From contig JAHIYG010000029.1 of assembly GCA_018815265.1 (NCBI GenBank), positions 1-8,727 on the forward strand: a stretch of 8,727 bases of DNA, in the 5' to 3' direction. Below the pieces are notes generated by a model. It was not told the origin of the DNA and made no database searches. It was given only the letters and a program-made list of their open reading frames with translations. Both the position numbers and the translations under genes were made by a program. Shown here in pieces: positions 1-6,361 of the stretch; the first letter of the stretch is position 1, and every line of letters starts with the position of its first letter. Source of the DNA: Candidatus Altarchaeota archaeon (GTDB lineage Archaea; Altiarchaeota; Altiarchaeia; IMC4; SCGC-AAA252-I15).

Positions 1-317
1 AGAGAGTATAATCCAAGCATTATTGCGACAATTCCCAACATCACTGCCGCGTTTTTCAAGCTGCTTACTTCAATCCTGATTTTTCCGTTGTCTTTGACTT
101 TTGGGGAGAGTTTGTATCCTTTGTCAAATACCTTAGAGATTATCTCGGAGGTAGATGTCTTTTTTGGGTCGTATGTTACTTTGACTTCAGCGTCCTCGTA
201 GCTTGCATTTATCTCCTTAACCCCCTTTATCTTTAGTACAGTCCGGGATATGATTTTTTCGCAGCTTGGACATTCCATCCCGGAAGCCTTAAATTCCTGG
301 GTCATGTATTTTGTCAT
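1..317 (-). CDS. HMA-domain membrane protein, N-terminal part (cut by window edge)
   Basis: Only the first 105 codons are in the window, and the frame stays open through base 1. Residues about 5-70 form a heavy-metal-associated (HMA) fold with the soft-metal motif GMECPSC (Cys16, Cys19). A short linker follows, and a hydrophobic segment begins near residue 89 (AAVMLGIVAIMLGLYS), so the rest is probably membrane-embedded. In known families, an N-terminal HMA domain followed by helices fits SafE/TauE-UreH-like transporters, DsbD-like proteins or P-type metal ATPases, and the missing part decides among them. A short HMA plus a quick entry into the membrane makes a SafE/UreH-like protein my first guess. 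The start is ATG 317-315, which overlaps the TGA of the upstream chaperone gene (ATGA), so translation is probably coupled. A second in-frame ATG (codon 5) is possible. Confidence 0.75.
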   Translation of the reverse strand, partial: MTKYMTQEFKASGMECPSCEKIISRTVLKIKGVKEINASYEDAEVKVTYDPKKTSTSEIISKVFDKGYKLSPKVKDNGKIRIEVSSLKNAAVMLGIVAIMLGLYS

Positions 318-520
318 TGATTCACCTTGTATCCAAGATCCTCTACTGCTTTTTTCACCTTTGCCATGTCTGGTTCTTTATCGTATTTTATTGTGACTGT
401 CCCCGCCTTGTGGTCTGACTTGGTTTCTTTGATGTTGCCTATTTCAGAGAGCTCCTCGTTTACTAGCATCTCGCAGCTTTTGCAGTGCATCCCCGCTACC
501 TTAAATGTTTTTGAGTCCAT
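314..520 (-). CDS. copZ: CopZ-like heavy-metal chaperone (HMA domain)
   Basis: This is a 68-residue, single-domain HMA protein, the usual size for a CopZ/Atx1-type cytosolic copper chaperone. The metal site is GMHCKSC (Cys13, Cys16) in the loop after the first strand. The C-terminal LGYKVNQ matches the family's closing strand. Such proteins bind Cu(I) or another soft metal through the two thiolates and hand it to a membrane partner. The next gene, overlapping by 4 bases, encodes a protein that itself begins with an HMA domain, which makes a donor-acceptor pair likely. The ATG at 520-518 has no clear Shine-Dalgarno, and a TATA-like stretch lies about 30 bases upstream, so a leaderless or short-leader transcript is plausible. 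Copper is the usual cargo, but the metal cannot be told from sequence alone. Confidence 0.85.
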   Translation of the reverse strand: MDSKTFKVAGMHCKSCEMLVNEELSEIGNIKETKSDHKAGTVTIKYDKEPDMAKVKKAVEDLGYKVNQ

Positions 521-540
521 TTTTGCATATCAGACTACGC

Positions 541-578
541 TGAAACTAACTATTAACATATGGGTGAAACTAGTTTCA
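541..578 (-). promoter_or_regulatory. Candidate copZ promoter with palindromic operator
   Basis: A perfect 14-bp palindrome, TGAAACTAGTTTCA, lies at 565-578 and covers the iscU stop codon. A second copy of its half, TGAAACTA, lies at 541-548, exactly 24 bases away in the same orientation. Between them, on the minus strand, is an AT-rich TATA-like element (TTAATAGT, about 555-548), roughly 30 bases upstream of the copZ ATG. Repeats flanking a TATA box are what a metal- or redox-responsive repressor would need to block TBP/TFB. The palindrome is seen directly. The promoter and operator roles are inferred, and the regulator is unknown. Confidence 0.5.
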
Positions 579-1010
579 ATGGCATACGCTGTTTTCAGCC
601 TCTATTGATTTGTGGTGTTTCATGAGCTCCTCAGGTATCGCCTTGTTGGCTTTCTTGAGGTAGTCGTATATTGCTTCTTTTAGTCCGTCAACTGCGAGCA
701 GGCTGCAGTGTATTTTTGGCGAGGGCAGCCCCCCGAGTGAGTCGATTATGGTTTGGTTAGTGATTTTGAGTGCTTCTTCAAGGGTTTTTCCCTTAGCTAG
801 TTCTGTGGTGACAGAGGATGTGGCGATTGCTGCAGCGCATCCGAGGGTCTTGAATTTTACGTCGTATATCCTGTCGTCTTTGACTTTGATGTATATCCAC
901 ATGATGTCTCCGCAGCGCATGTTCCCTACTTCTCCGACTCCGTCTGCATCCTTTATTTCTCCGACGTTTTTCGGGTTTGTGAAGTGTTCCATGACTTGCG
1001 ACGTATACAT
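576..1010 (-). CDS. iscU: IscU/NifU-type Fe-S cluster scaffold protein
   Basis: The 144-residue protein is a full-length IscU/NifU N-terminal-type scaffold, on which Fe-S clusters are assembled from iron and sulfur delivered by a cysteine desulfurase. The three ligand cysteines are in place: Cys33 in GNMRCGD (with conserved Asp35), Cys58 in TLGCAAAIATSS, and Cys102 in KIHCSLLA. The N-terminus MYTSQVMEHFTNPKNVG is typical of the family. There is a short C-terminal tail past the last helix, with His132, His133, Cys143 and His144, which could bind metal, but no role is known. The ATG at 1010 is preceded by a strong GGAGGGG ribosome site that lies inside the end of nifS, and the two genes are one base apart, so they form a desulfurase-scaffold operon. 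The stop codon falls in the palindrome upstream of copZ. Confidence 0.95.
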   Translation of the reverse strand: MYTSQVMEHFTNPKNVGEIKDADGVGEVGNMRCGDIMWIYIKVKDDRIYDVKFKTLGCAAAIATSSVTTELAKGKTLEEALKITNQTIIDSLGGLPSPKIHCSLLAVDGLKEAIYDYLKKANKAIPEELMKHHKSIEAENSVCH

Positions 1011-1011
1011 T

Positions 1012-2160
1012 CTATCCCCTCCATATTGGGCTTATTGCCCTGAGTTTTCCGACCTCTTCCACTAGGGTGCCTACAACATAGGTTATCTCGTCTTTTGTGT
1101 TTTCATGGGAGACTACCATCCTGAGTGCTCCGTGGGTGTCTTCAACTGGCATCCCCATTGCTGTTAATACGTAGCTTGGTTCGAGGTTTTTTGATGAGCA
1201 TGCAGACGCCGTGGAGCATGCAATGCCTTTTGCGTCAAGCCGAAGCATCAGTGATTCGCCTTCGACTCCCTTAAATGAGATGTTTGCGTTGTTGCAGAGT
1301 CTCTTCGTGGGGTGGCCGTTGAGTTTGGTCTCAACTATGTTTTTTTGTATTTCAGATATTAGTTTGTCTCGTAGGTTTTTCATGTACTGTATTTCTTTTT
1401 CCCCAAGTATTTCTGATGCGGTTGCGAATCCCACTATTGAGGGTATGTTTTCTGTTCCTGACCTCATTCGTTTTTCGTGTCCTCCGCCGTGTTCGACTGC
1501 CTCGATTTTTGTCCCCATTTTCACATACAGTGCTCCGACTCCTTTAGGCCCGTGTATTTTGTGCGAGTTCAATGTTACCAAATCCAGGTGTTGTTCTGTA
1601 ACATCTATTTTTTCCTTTGTGAAGCTTTGGCATGCGTCTGTGTGGAATGCCACCTTTTTTTCAGAGCATATCTTCCCTAGGTCTTCTATATCCTGTATTG
1701 TGCCTACTTCATTGTTTGCGTGGCCGACTGTGACGAGGATTGTGTCTTTTCTGATTTCATGCGCTACGAGGTCTGGACTAACTAGTCCGTATTCGTCGAC
1801 GTCGAGGTATGTTGCGTCGTATCCTTGCTTTACAAGCCACCGTATTGGGTTGAGTATAGAGGGGTGTTCTATTCTAGTGGTTATTATGTGTTTGCCTTTG
1901 TCTTTTTGGGCGTATGCTATGCCTTTGATTGCGAGGTTATTTGATTCGGTTCCCCCGGAAGTGAATATTATCTCGAATGGGTGGGCGCCTATTTTCGAAG
2001 CTATTTTAGTCCGTGACTGCTCCAATACCTCATGGGCTGCCCTGCCGAAGCCGTGCAGGGAGGATGGATTGCCGAATTCTTTCGTAAAATACGGTTTCAT
2101 AGCCTCTAAAACCCGTTCATCAACCCTTGTGGTTGCCGCGTTGTCCAGGTAGATCCCCAC
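1012..2160 (-). CDS. nifS: Cysteine desulfurase (NifS/IscS family)
   Basis: This PLP enzyme converts L-cysteine to L-alanine and passes the sulfur, as a persulfide, to the scaffold encoded next (iscU). Counting from the GTG at 2160-2158 (382 aa), the visible landmarks are YLDNAATT at the N-terminus, TSGGTESNN near 68-75, His99 (IEHPSI, stacks on PLP), Asp175 (FHTDACQS), the Schiff-base Lys201 in NSHKIHGPKG, and the mobile catalytic Cys321 in SACSSKNLEPS. The short active-site loop and LEPSYVLTAMG are those of class I (IscS/NifS) rather than SufS. I prefer the GTG start to the upstream TTG at 2181. It gives the family N-terminus and is preceded by GAGGTG with a 6-base spacer, whereas the TTG lies inside the palindrome at the predicted transcription start. 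Length and motifs are complete. Confidence 0.95.
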   Translation of the reverse strand: MGIYLDNAATTRVDERVLEAMKPYFTKEFGNPSSLHGFGRAAHEVLEQSRTKIASKIGAHPFEIIFTSGGTESNNLAIKGIAYAQKDKGKHIITTRIEHPSILNPIRWLVKQGYDATYLDVDEYGLVSPDLVAHEIRKDTILVTVGHANNEVGTIQDIEDLGKICSEKKVAFHTDACQSFTKEKIDVTEQHLDLVTLNSHKIHGPKGVGALYVKMGTKIEAVEHGGGHEKRMRSGTENIPSIVGFATASEILGEKEIQYMKNLRDKLISEIQKNIVETKLNGHPTKRLCNNANISFKGVEGESLMLRLDAKGIACSTASACSSKNLEPSYVLTAMGMPVEDTHGALRMVVSHENTKDEITYVVGTLVEEVGKLRAISPIWRG

Positions 2161-2173
2161 AAAAAACACCTCA

Positions 2174-2211
2174 ATTAACAATTGTTAATATGTGCATGTA
2201 TTGTATATATA
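2174..2211 (-). promoter_or_regulatory. nifS-iscU promoter: TATA box and 16-bp palindrome at the start site
   Basis: On the minus strand, TATATATA (2211-2204) follows a G-rich stretch and is a good archaeal TATA box. The expected start of transcription, about 25 bases downstream, falls near 2182. A perfect 16-bp palindrome, ATTAACAATTGTTAAT (2189-2174), is centred at 2181.5, right on that start. The ribosome site GAGGTG (2171-2166) and the GTG codon follow. This geometry fits a repressor that blocks initiation. The 12-bp core TAACAATTGTTA recurs between cysS and the 2-phosphoglycerate kinase gene. The sequence elements are seen, and the function is inferred. Confidence 0.6.
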
Positions 2212-2230
2212 CCCCCCAGTTACAGCCTAG

Positions 2231-2716
2231 TTACTCTTTTTTGTCTTTTAGGACTATTAGGTTCGTGAGTCCTCTTCTTCTGCGTTCTAGTAGGCCGTTT
2301 GCCTCTAGTTTGTCGAGTATTCGTGTGACTTTGACTTTTGTAAAACCTGCTTTTTCGACTAGTTCAGACTGGAATGCTGCTCCGTCTTTTTCAACTATTT
2401 GGGAGTATATTTTTTTCTCGTCTGGCTCCAGGTTTTTCCCCCGATCATTCCACTCGGCTTTTCTGTCTATTGATTTTTCCGAGTCTTTTTTGATTAGAAG
2501 AAGTATTCCAGATATGACCATTAGCATTAGTGCTGCTGCCCCGAAGTATATCACCTTAGGTATTTCGTATGTTTTCATTTCGCAGGAGTCTCCGCAAGTG
2601 CATGAGTCCGCAGTCTCCTGGCTGCTTTGGTCCATTATGTACGCCAACATAGTGGCAACTACAACTGAACACACTATCAATATCAAACCCATGACTTTGT
2701 TTGATGTCAGCTTCAT
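2231..2716 (-). CDS. Two-TM protein with Cys-rich outer loop and cytoplasmic winged helix
   Basis: The protein has 161 residues. TM helix 1 is about 8-28, an external or lumenal loop follows with three close cysteines (SCTCGDSC; Cys39, 41, 45), TM helix 2 is about 54-75, then a charged linker and a C-terminal winged helix-turn-helix at about 97-157. The winged-helix region ends in a basic wing (LLERRRRGLTN) and resembles MarR-like or COG2512-type membrane-associated archaeal regulators. The positive-inside rule (KK after TM2) puts the DNA-binding domain in the cytoplasm and the cysteines outside. It could sense thiols, redox state or metal, but no ligand or target is known. Its ATG overlaps the cysS stop (ATGA), and GGAGGAGAT precedes it inside cysS, so it is co-translated with cysS. 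The nifS promoter follows its stop with no obvious terminator between. It is a candidate regulator of the neighbours, though this is unproven. Confidence 0.8.
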   Translation of the reverse strand: MKLTSNKVMGLILIVCSVVVATMLAYIMDQSSQETADSCTCGDSCEMKTYEIPKVIYFGAAALMLMVISGILLLIKKDSEKSIDRKAEWNDRGKNLEPDEKKIYSQIVEKDGAAFQSELVEKAGFTKVKVTRILDKLEANGLLERRRRGLTNLIVLKDKKE

Positions 2717-4080
2717 CTTATCTCCTCCACACTAGTTGTTCCGTCTTTGTTGTCCTTTACCATGTATCCCCTCTCTTTTAGTTTGTCGCGTATTTCATCT
2801 GCTTTAACAAAGTTTTTTTCAGCCCTGTATTTGTTTCTCTCTGCAACTAGTTCAACCACTTCATCGGGTACTTTTTTTTCGTTGGGCGCGAAACCCAAAG
2901 CACCCATTACTTCATCAAATATCTTAAGCGCCTCTTGGGTATCCTGTGGTTTCTCGTCAAGTATTTGGTTTGCTTTTTTGACTGTGTCGAATATGTGTGC
3001 CAGCGCCTTAGGAGTCTGGAAGTCGTCATTCATCGCCTCATCGAATTTGGCCTTTAATTCGTGAAATAATGCGTCTAGGTCATGTGAGGTTGCGCCGCCG
3101 TCAACGAGCCTTTGCCTGAAGTTTCTGAGCCTCTCAAACGCTTTTGCACTGTTTACAAGGTTTTCCCTGCTATAATCTATCGGACTTCTATAGTGGGTTT
3201 GCAGTACGAAAATGCGAAATACTTCTGCTTGGAATTCATCAAGGAGTTTTCTGACAGAGAGTATGTTTCCAAGCGACTTGCTCATCTTCTCCCCTGAAGA
3301 GTTGAGAAATCCAGTGTGCATCCAGTATTTCACAAACGGTTTTTTCCCAGTTAACGCCTCGCTCTGTGCTACCTCGTTCTCGTGATGTGGGAAAATCAAA
3401 TCAAGTGCTCCGCCGTGGATGTCTATCTGGTCTCCCAAGTGTTTTTGACTCATTATGGTGCATTCAATATGCCAGCCTGGGCGGCCGTATCCCCATGGAC
3501 TTTCGAATCCGAAGCCGTCATCGACTTTCTTCCAGAGCGCGAAATCCAATGGGTTACTCTTGTTTGGTGAGGGCTCTATCCTGTGCTGACTAAGCTGTTC
3601 TGTATCCTGGTGCGAGAGCATTCCGTAGCCTTCTGCTTTTGAAACGTCAAAATATACGCTTCCGGCAGCTTCATATGCATATCCTTTCTCCAAAAGCTTT
3701 TGTATCCCCGAGATTATGTCAGGTATCGTCTCAGAGACTTTAGGGTAGTAGTCTGCAGTTGTAAGTCCCAGACTCACCTGGTCCTGAAGGGACTTTTCCG
3801 CGAACTCAGATGATAGCGCAAGGGGTTCGACTCCTTTTTCCCCTGCGCGCCTTATGATTTTGTCGTCTACGTCTGTGATGTTTTGTATGTATCTGACGTT
3901 ATAGCCCTGGTATTTCAAGTACCTCAATAACGCATCAAATGCAATGTATGTCCTGGCGTGGCCAATATGCATGAGGTCATAAACAGTCAAACCACAAATG
4001 TAAACCCTTACCTCACCTTGAACAAGAGGTGTGAACTCCTCAAAAACCCTAGTTAGAGTGTTGTAAATCCTCAAGGACAT
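2713..4080 (-). CDS. cysS: Cysteinyl-tRNA synthetase
   Basis: This class I aminoacyl-tRNA synthetase charges tRNA-Cys with cysteine using ATP. From the ATG at 4080 it has 455 aa, the normal length. The signature motifs are intact: HIGH at 38-41 (LMHIGHARTY) and KMSKS at 265-269 (GEKMSKSLGN). The four Zn ligands that recognise the cysteine thiol match the family pattern: Cys29, Cys207, His232 and Glu236. A Trp-Gly-x-Gly-Arg-Pro-Gly-Trp-His segment precedes Cys207, and a helical anticodon-binding domain fills the C-terminal third. An upstream in-frame ATG at 4149 would add 23 residues with no family match and would run through the promoter palindrome, so I reject it. No Shine-Dalgarno precedes 4080, but TTTATTAT (4111-4104) is about 27 bases upstream, so the transcript may be leaderless. 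The winged-helix gene overlaps its end. Confidence 0.97.
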   Translation of the reverse strand: MSLRIYNTLTRVFEEFTPLVQGEVRVYICGLTVYDLMHIGHARTYIAFDALLRYLKYQGYNVRYIQNITDVDDKIIRRAGEKGVEPLALSSEFAEKSLQDQVSLGLTTADYYPKVSETIPDIISGIQKLLEKGYAYEAAGSVYFDVSKAEGYGMLSHQDTEQLSQHRIEPSPNKSNPLDFALWKKVDDGFGFESPWGYGRPGWHIECTIMSQKHLGDQIDIHGGALDLIFPHHENEVAQSEALTGKKPFVKYWMHTGFLNSSGEKMSKSLGNILSVRKLLDEFQAEVFRIFVLQTHYRSPIDYSRENLVNSAKAFERLRNFRQRLVDGGATSHDLDALFHELKAKFDEAMNDDFQTPKALAHIFDTVKKANQILDEKPQDTQEALKIFDEVMGALGFAPNEKKVPDEVVELVAERNKYRAEKNFVKADEIRDKLKERGYMVKDNKDGTTSVEEIR

Positions 4081-4103
4081 GTTGTATAGATATGAAAAAC
4101 ACC

Positions 4104-4140
4104 ATAATAAAGTAACAATTGTTATATTGGCGTATTTATT
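4104..4140. promoter_or_regulatory. Divergent cysS / 2PGK promoter region with shared palindrome
   Basis: TATA-like boxes face away from each other. TTTATTAT on the minus strand (4111-4104) is about 27 bases before the cysS ATG at 4080, and TATTTATT on the plus strand (4133-4140) is about 27 bases before the ATG at 4164. Neither ATG has a Shine-Dalgarno, so both transcripts may be leaderless. Between the boxes lies the perfect palindrome TAACAATTGTTA (4113-4124), the same 12-bp core as in the nifS promoter. One dimeric protein bound there could affect both directions. An alternative minus-strand TATA (AATATAAC, 4128-4121) overlaps the palindrome. The promoter roles are inferred. Confidence 0.5.
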
Positions 4141-4163
4141 CTGTCCCATATGAAGTATCTTGT

Positions 4164-5057
4164 ATGGACTTCTATGTTAGGTCTGGTGAGAGTGGGTTTC
4201 CTTTTTCTAGGGGTATTCTTGCGAAGTCTATTCTGAGGACTGGAGTCACGCATCTTAAGGCGTATCAGGTTGCAGAAGACATCAGGAAGGAGTTGGTTGA
4301 GACCGGCAAGGAGGAGTATTCAGATGATGAGGTTTTTGAGTTGACATGTAAAAAACTCGATGCATTAGACCCTGGTGTAGCCCAGAAATATAGGAATTGG
4401 AGGCAAATCACCCATTATAGACAGGCGATTTTCATCCTAATTGGTGGGGGAACAGGTGTTGGGACGACGTCTGCAGCAGCGGAACTGGGTTATATGCTGG
4501 AGATACCTCGGGTCATCGGCACAGACACCATACGCGAGGTTTTGAGGAAGACAATATCTGATGAGTTTCAGCCCACCTTGCACGAGTCCACATATAATGC
4601 TGGAGGACGACTGAACAGGAAGCTCCTATCTGGTGTAGACTTGGACATTCTAGGCTTTGAGGAACAGTCAGCTTCTGTATGCGTTGGTGTGAAGGCACTT
4701 TTGGAAAGGGGAATCAGCGAGAATAAATCAATGATTATAGAGGGGATACACCTTCTGCCATCGCTGATTGACGATTCATACCTTTCAAGGGAGAATGTAT
4801 TCATGTTCGTACTCGACGTTAGCGACTCCAAAGAGCATATTGAAAGATTCCACAGGAGGGGGAAAGAATCGTCGAGGAAGACTAGTAAATATGTCAAAAA
4901 CTTCAAGACCATACGCAAAATCCAAGAGTACATTGTTGAAGACGCCAGAAAAAACAATATTTGGGTTATTGAAAACATGAATCTGAGAAACACCGTCAAC
5001 TCAATAGCAGACCATATGAGGGAGCATTTAGTAGAGACTGTTAAAAAGAAAAACTAA
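4164..5057 (+). CDS. 2-phosphoglycerate kinase (first step of cDPG synthesis)
   Basis: The 297-residue protein matches 2-phosphoglycerate kinase (2PGK), which uses ATP to make 2,3-bisphosphoglycerate from 2-phosphoglycerate. Residues 1-80 look like the ATP-cone-type domain that opens this family (GFPFSRGILAKSILRTG, then AYQVAEDIRKEL). A P-loop-like kinase core starts at about 88 with LIGGGTGVGTTS. The Walker A lysine position holds Thr, which as I recall is the family form and is not damage. Further family-like segments are IPRVIGTDTIREVLR, MIIEGIHLLPS (Walker B-like, 190-200) and FHRRGK. I chose the ATG at 4164 over the TTG at 4119, because the TTG lies inside the palindrome and the extra residues match nothing. 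Its stop overlaps that of the convergent cDPG synthetase gene by 4 bases, which supports the pathway assignment. Confidence 0.88.
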   Translation: MDFYVRSGESGFPFSRGILAKSILRTGVTHLKAYQVAEDIRKELVETGKEEYSDDEVFELTCKKLDALDPGVAQKYRNWRQITHYRQAIFILIGGGTGVGTTSAAAELGYMLEIPRVIGTDTIREVLRKTISDEFQPTLHESTYNAGGRLNRKLLSGVDLDILGFEEQSASVCVGVKALLERGISENKSMIIEGIHLLPSLIDDSYLSRENVFMFVLDVSDSKEHIERFHRRGKESSRKTSKYVKNFKTIRKIQEYIVEDARKNNIWVIENMNLRNTVNSIADHMREHLVETVKKKN

Positions 5058-6361
5058 CCCTTGATGAGGCATCTGACCGCCTCATCCAAGCTTCCTTCAT
5101 CACATATTGGAATGTTATCACAATAGACCACTTCCATGCCTTTTTCTAGCGCATATTTTGTGGCGACATCGACTGCTGAAGCCTTCAGTTCAGTAAGTAG
5201 CACATCCGCTTTCTCCATGGAGGACAAGTCTTTCATGAGAAGCGGACGGTTTGATAGTTTGTTTGACGCACTGACGATAGTGCATCCAAATTCACACCCA
5301 ATGTATTCAGATATCTTTCCGACCATCTCATCTGCGAGGGCACTGGTGTATATGACCTTTTTGCCTTTGATGTCACCTAGTGGTTTCGGCCTAAATACTG
5401 TCTTGAAAACCTTTGCGCCAGGGTTTATTTTTTTGACGCCAAAATATACATCATCTATCTTCGCCTTTGATGCAATCGGTTCTTCACAGTGTGTCAAAAC
5501 CACAAGGTCTGCCTTTTTCAGCCGGTATCTTCCGAAGAATCCAAGCAGGTGTTCTGTTTTCTGGTTGCATCCTGCGACAGTCACGAAATGGTCTGTTTCC
5601 ACGGGGGCAAAGGATGCGCCACTTCCCTCCAGCACAACATAATCGTTTTCCAAAGACTCGGCAAGCCTGCAGCCTTCGACGACAACGCTGGAGTAGGGTT
5701 GTCCCATCATTCCGCCACCGCATCTTCGGCACCCTATCGTCCTAATCCTCGACGTCAACGCATCTTCATAATGGTCAGAGGAAGCGTGTTTTCCATGAAG
5801 CGATTCACTTACCAGATATGAGGGGGTAATCTCTATTTTGTCGCCTTCTATGACTTCAGGGTGTCCTGGGCCACCACGTCCCATGGTCACCGCAACCGGA
5901 TTGAATCCCTCATTCTTCAGGAGCCGGCATATGTATCCTGCAACTGCTGTTTTCCCTATTCTTTTGCCAGTTCCAATAACTGAAAGAGAGGGTTTAGTGA
6001 ATATTTTTTGGTATTTTATCGCTGTGAATCTGAAGTCTGCCCCGACGTAGTCAACACCCAATAGAGCAAGTTCAGACGCTATCTTGAATCTGTCGTCATA
6101 GTTGACCACTGGTTCATCACTTAAATCTATTGCTGCTTCGGGCTTGTGTCTGTCTACCGCAGCTCGTATGTCTGAGATGTAGTCTCCGCTTTTGTACACT
6201 GGCACAGCAAAAACCTTTGATATGTCCTGGCCTATCTTGATTTTTTCTGTTCCTCCGAGGAATATTGCAGCCAATACATTATGTGTCTTTTTCAGCTCTT
6301 CAATTGCTGATGAAACAACTGGTGGATAATGCTCTCCATCGACTAACACGACTACATCCAT
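5054..6361 (-). CDS. cpgS: Cyclic 2,3-diphosphoglycerate synthetase
   Basis: This enzyme closes the intramolecular phosphoanhydride of 2,3-bisphosphoglycerate with ATP to give cyclic 2,3-diphosphoglycerate, a thermoprotectant and phosphate store in thermophilic methanogens. At 435 aa it is close to the family length. Visible marks are VDGEHYPPVV at the N-terminus, a P-loop-type GTGKRIGKTA at 130-139, MGRGGPGHPEVIEG at 160-173, a Cys/Gly-rich CRRCGGGMMG at 211-220, and VVLEGSGASFAPVETD at 242-257. Its substrate would come from the kinase encoded tail-to-tail with it (stops overlap by 4 bases), so both enzymes of the route are together. The ATG at 6361 has no Shine-Dalgarno, and a TATA-like box about 30 bases upstream suggests a leaderless message. 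I see no signal peptide or membrane segment, so it should be cytosolic. Confidence 0.92.
   Translation of the reverse strand: MDVVVLVDGEHYPPVVSSAIEELKKTHNVLAAIFLGGTEKIKIGQDISKVFAVPVYKSGDYISDIRAAVDRHKPEAAIDLSDEPVVNYDDRFKIASELALLGVDYVGADFRFTAIKYQKIFTKPSLSVIGTGKRIGKTAVAGYICRLLKNEGFNPVAVTMGRGGPGHPEVIEGDKIEITPSYLVSESLHGKHASSDHYEDALTSRIRTIGCRRCGGGMMGQPYSSVVVEGCRLAESLENDYVVLEGSGASFAPVETDHFVTVAGCNQKTEHLLGFFGRYRLKKADLVVLTHCEEPIASKAKIDDVYFGVKKINPGAKVFKTVFRPKPLGDIKGKKVIYTSALADEMVGKISEYIGCEFGCTIVSASNKLSNRPLLMKDLSSMEKADVLLTELKASAVDVATKYALEKGMEVVYCDNIPICDEGSLDEAVRCLIKG

Noticed and set aside
1211..2152. Long plus-strand open frame opposite nifS
   Set aside because: It is a mirror frame of a clear cysteine desulfurase gene, with no recognisable domain or ribosome site.
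2161..2181. Longer nifS from a TTG at 2181
   Set aside because: The TTG is at the centre of the palindrome and at the likely transcription start. The GTG at 2160 has a well-placed GAGGTG and gives the normal N-terminus.
4081..4149. Longer cysS beginning at an upstream in-frame ATG (4149)
   Set aside because: The extra 23 residues match nothing in CysRS, which starts M-x-L-x-x-Y-N-T-L-T-R as seen from 4080. The extension would also cover the promoter palindrome and TATA-like boxes.
4119..4163. Longer 2-phosphoglycerate kinase from a TTG at 4119
   Set aside because: The TTG lies inside the palindrome, and the added residues have no family match. The ATG at 4164 gives the expected N-terminus and has a TATA-like box at leaderless distance.
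4251..4274. Walker A without lysine in 2PGK (at about 4443-4475) as a sign of an inactive kinase
   Set aside because: The rest of the protein is intact, and as I recall the Thr at this position is normal for 2-phosphoglycerate kinases, so it is not evidence of decay.
5467..5821. Overlapping open frames on both strands inside cpgS
   Set aside because: They are rich in Arg, Cys, Pro and Ser as expected from out-of-frame reading, and the cpgS frame explains the region fully.
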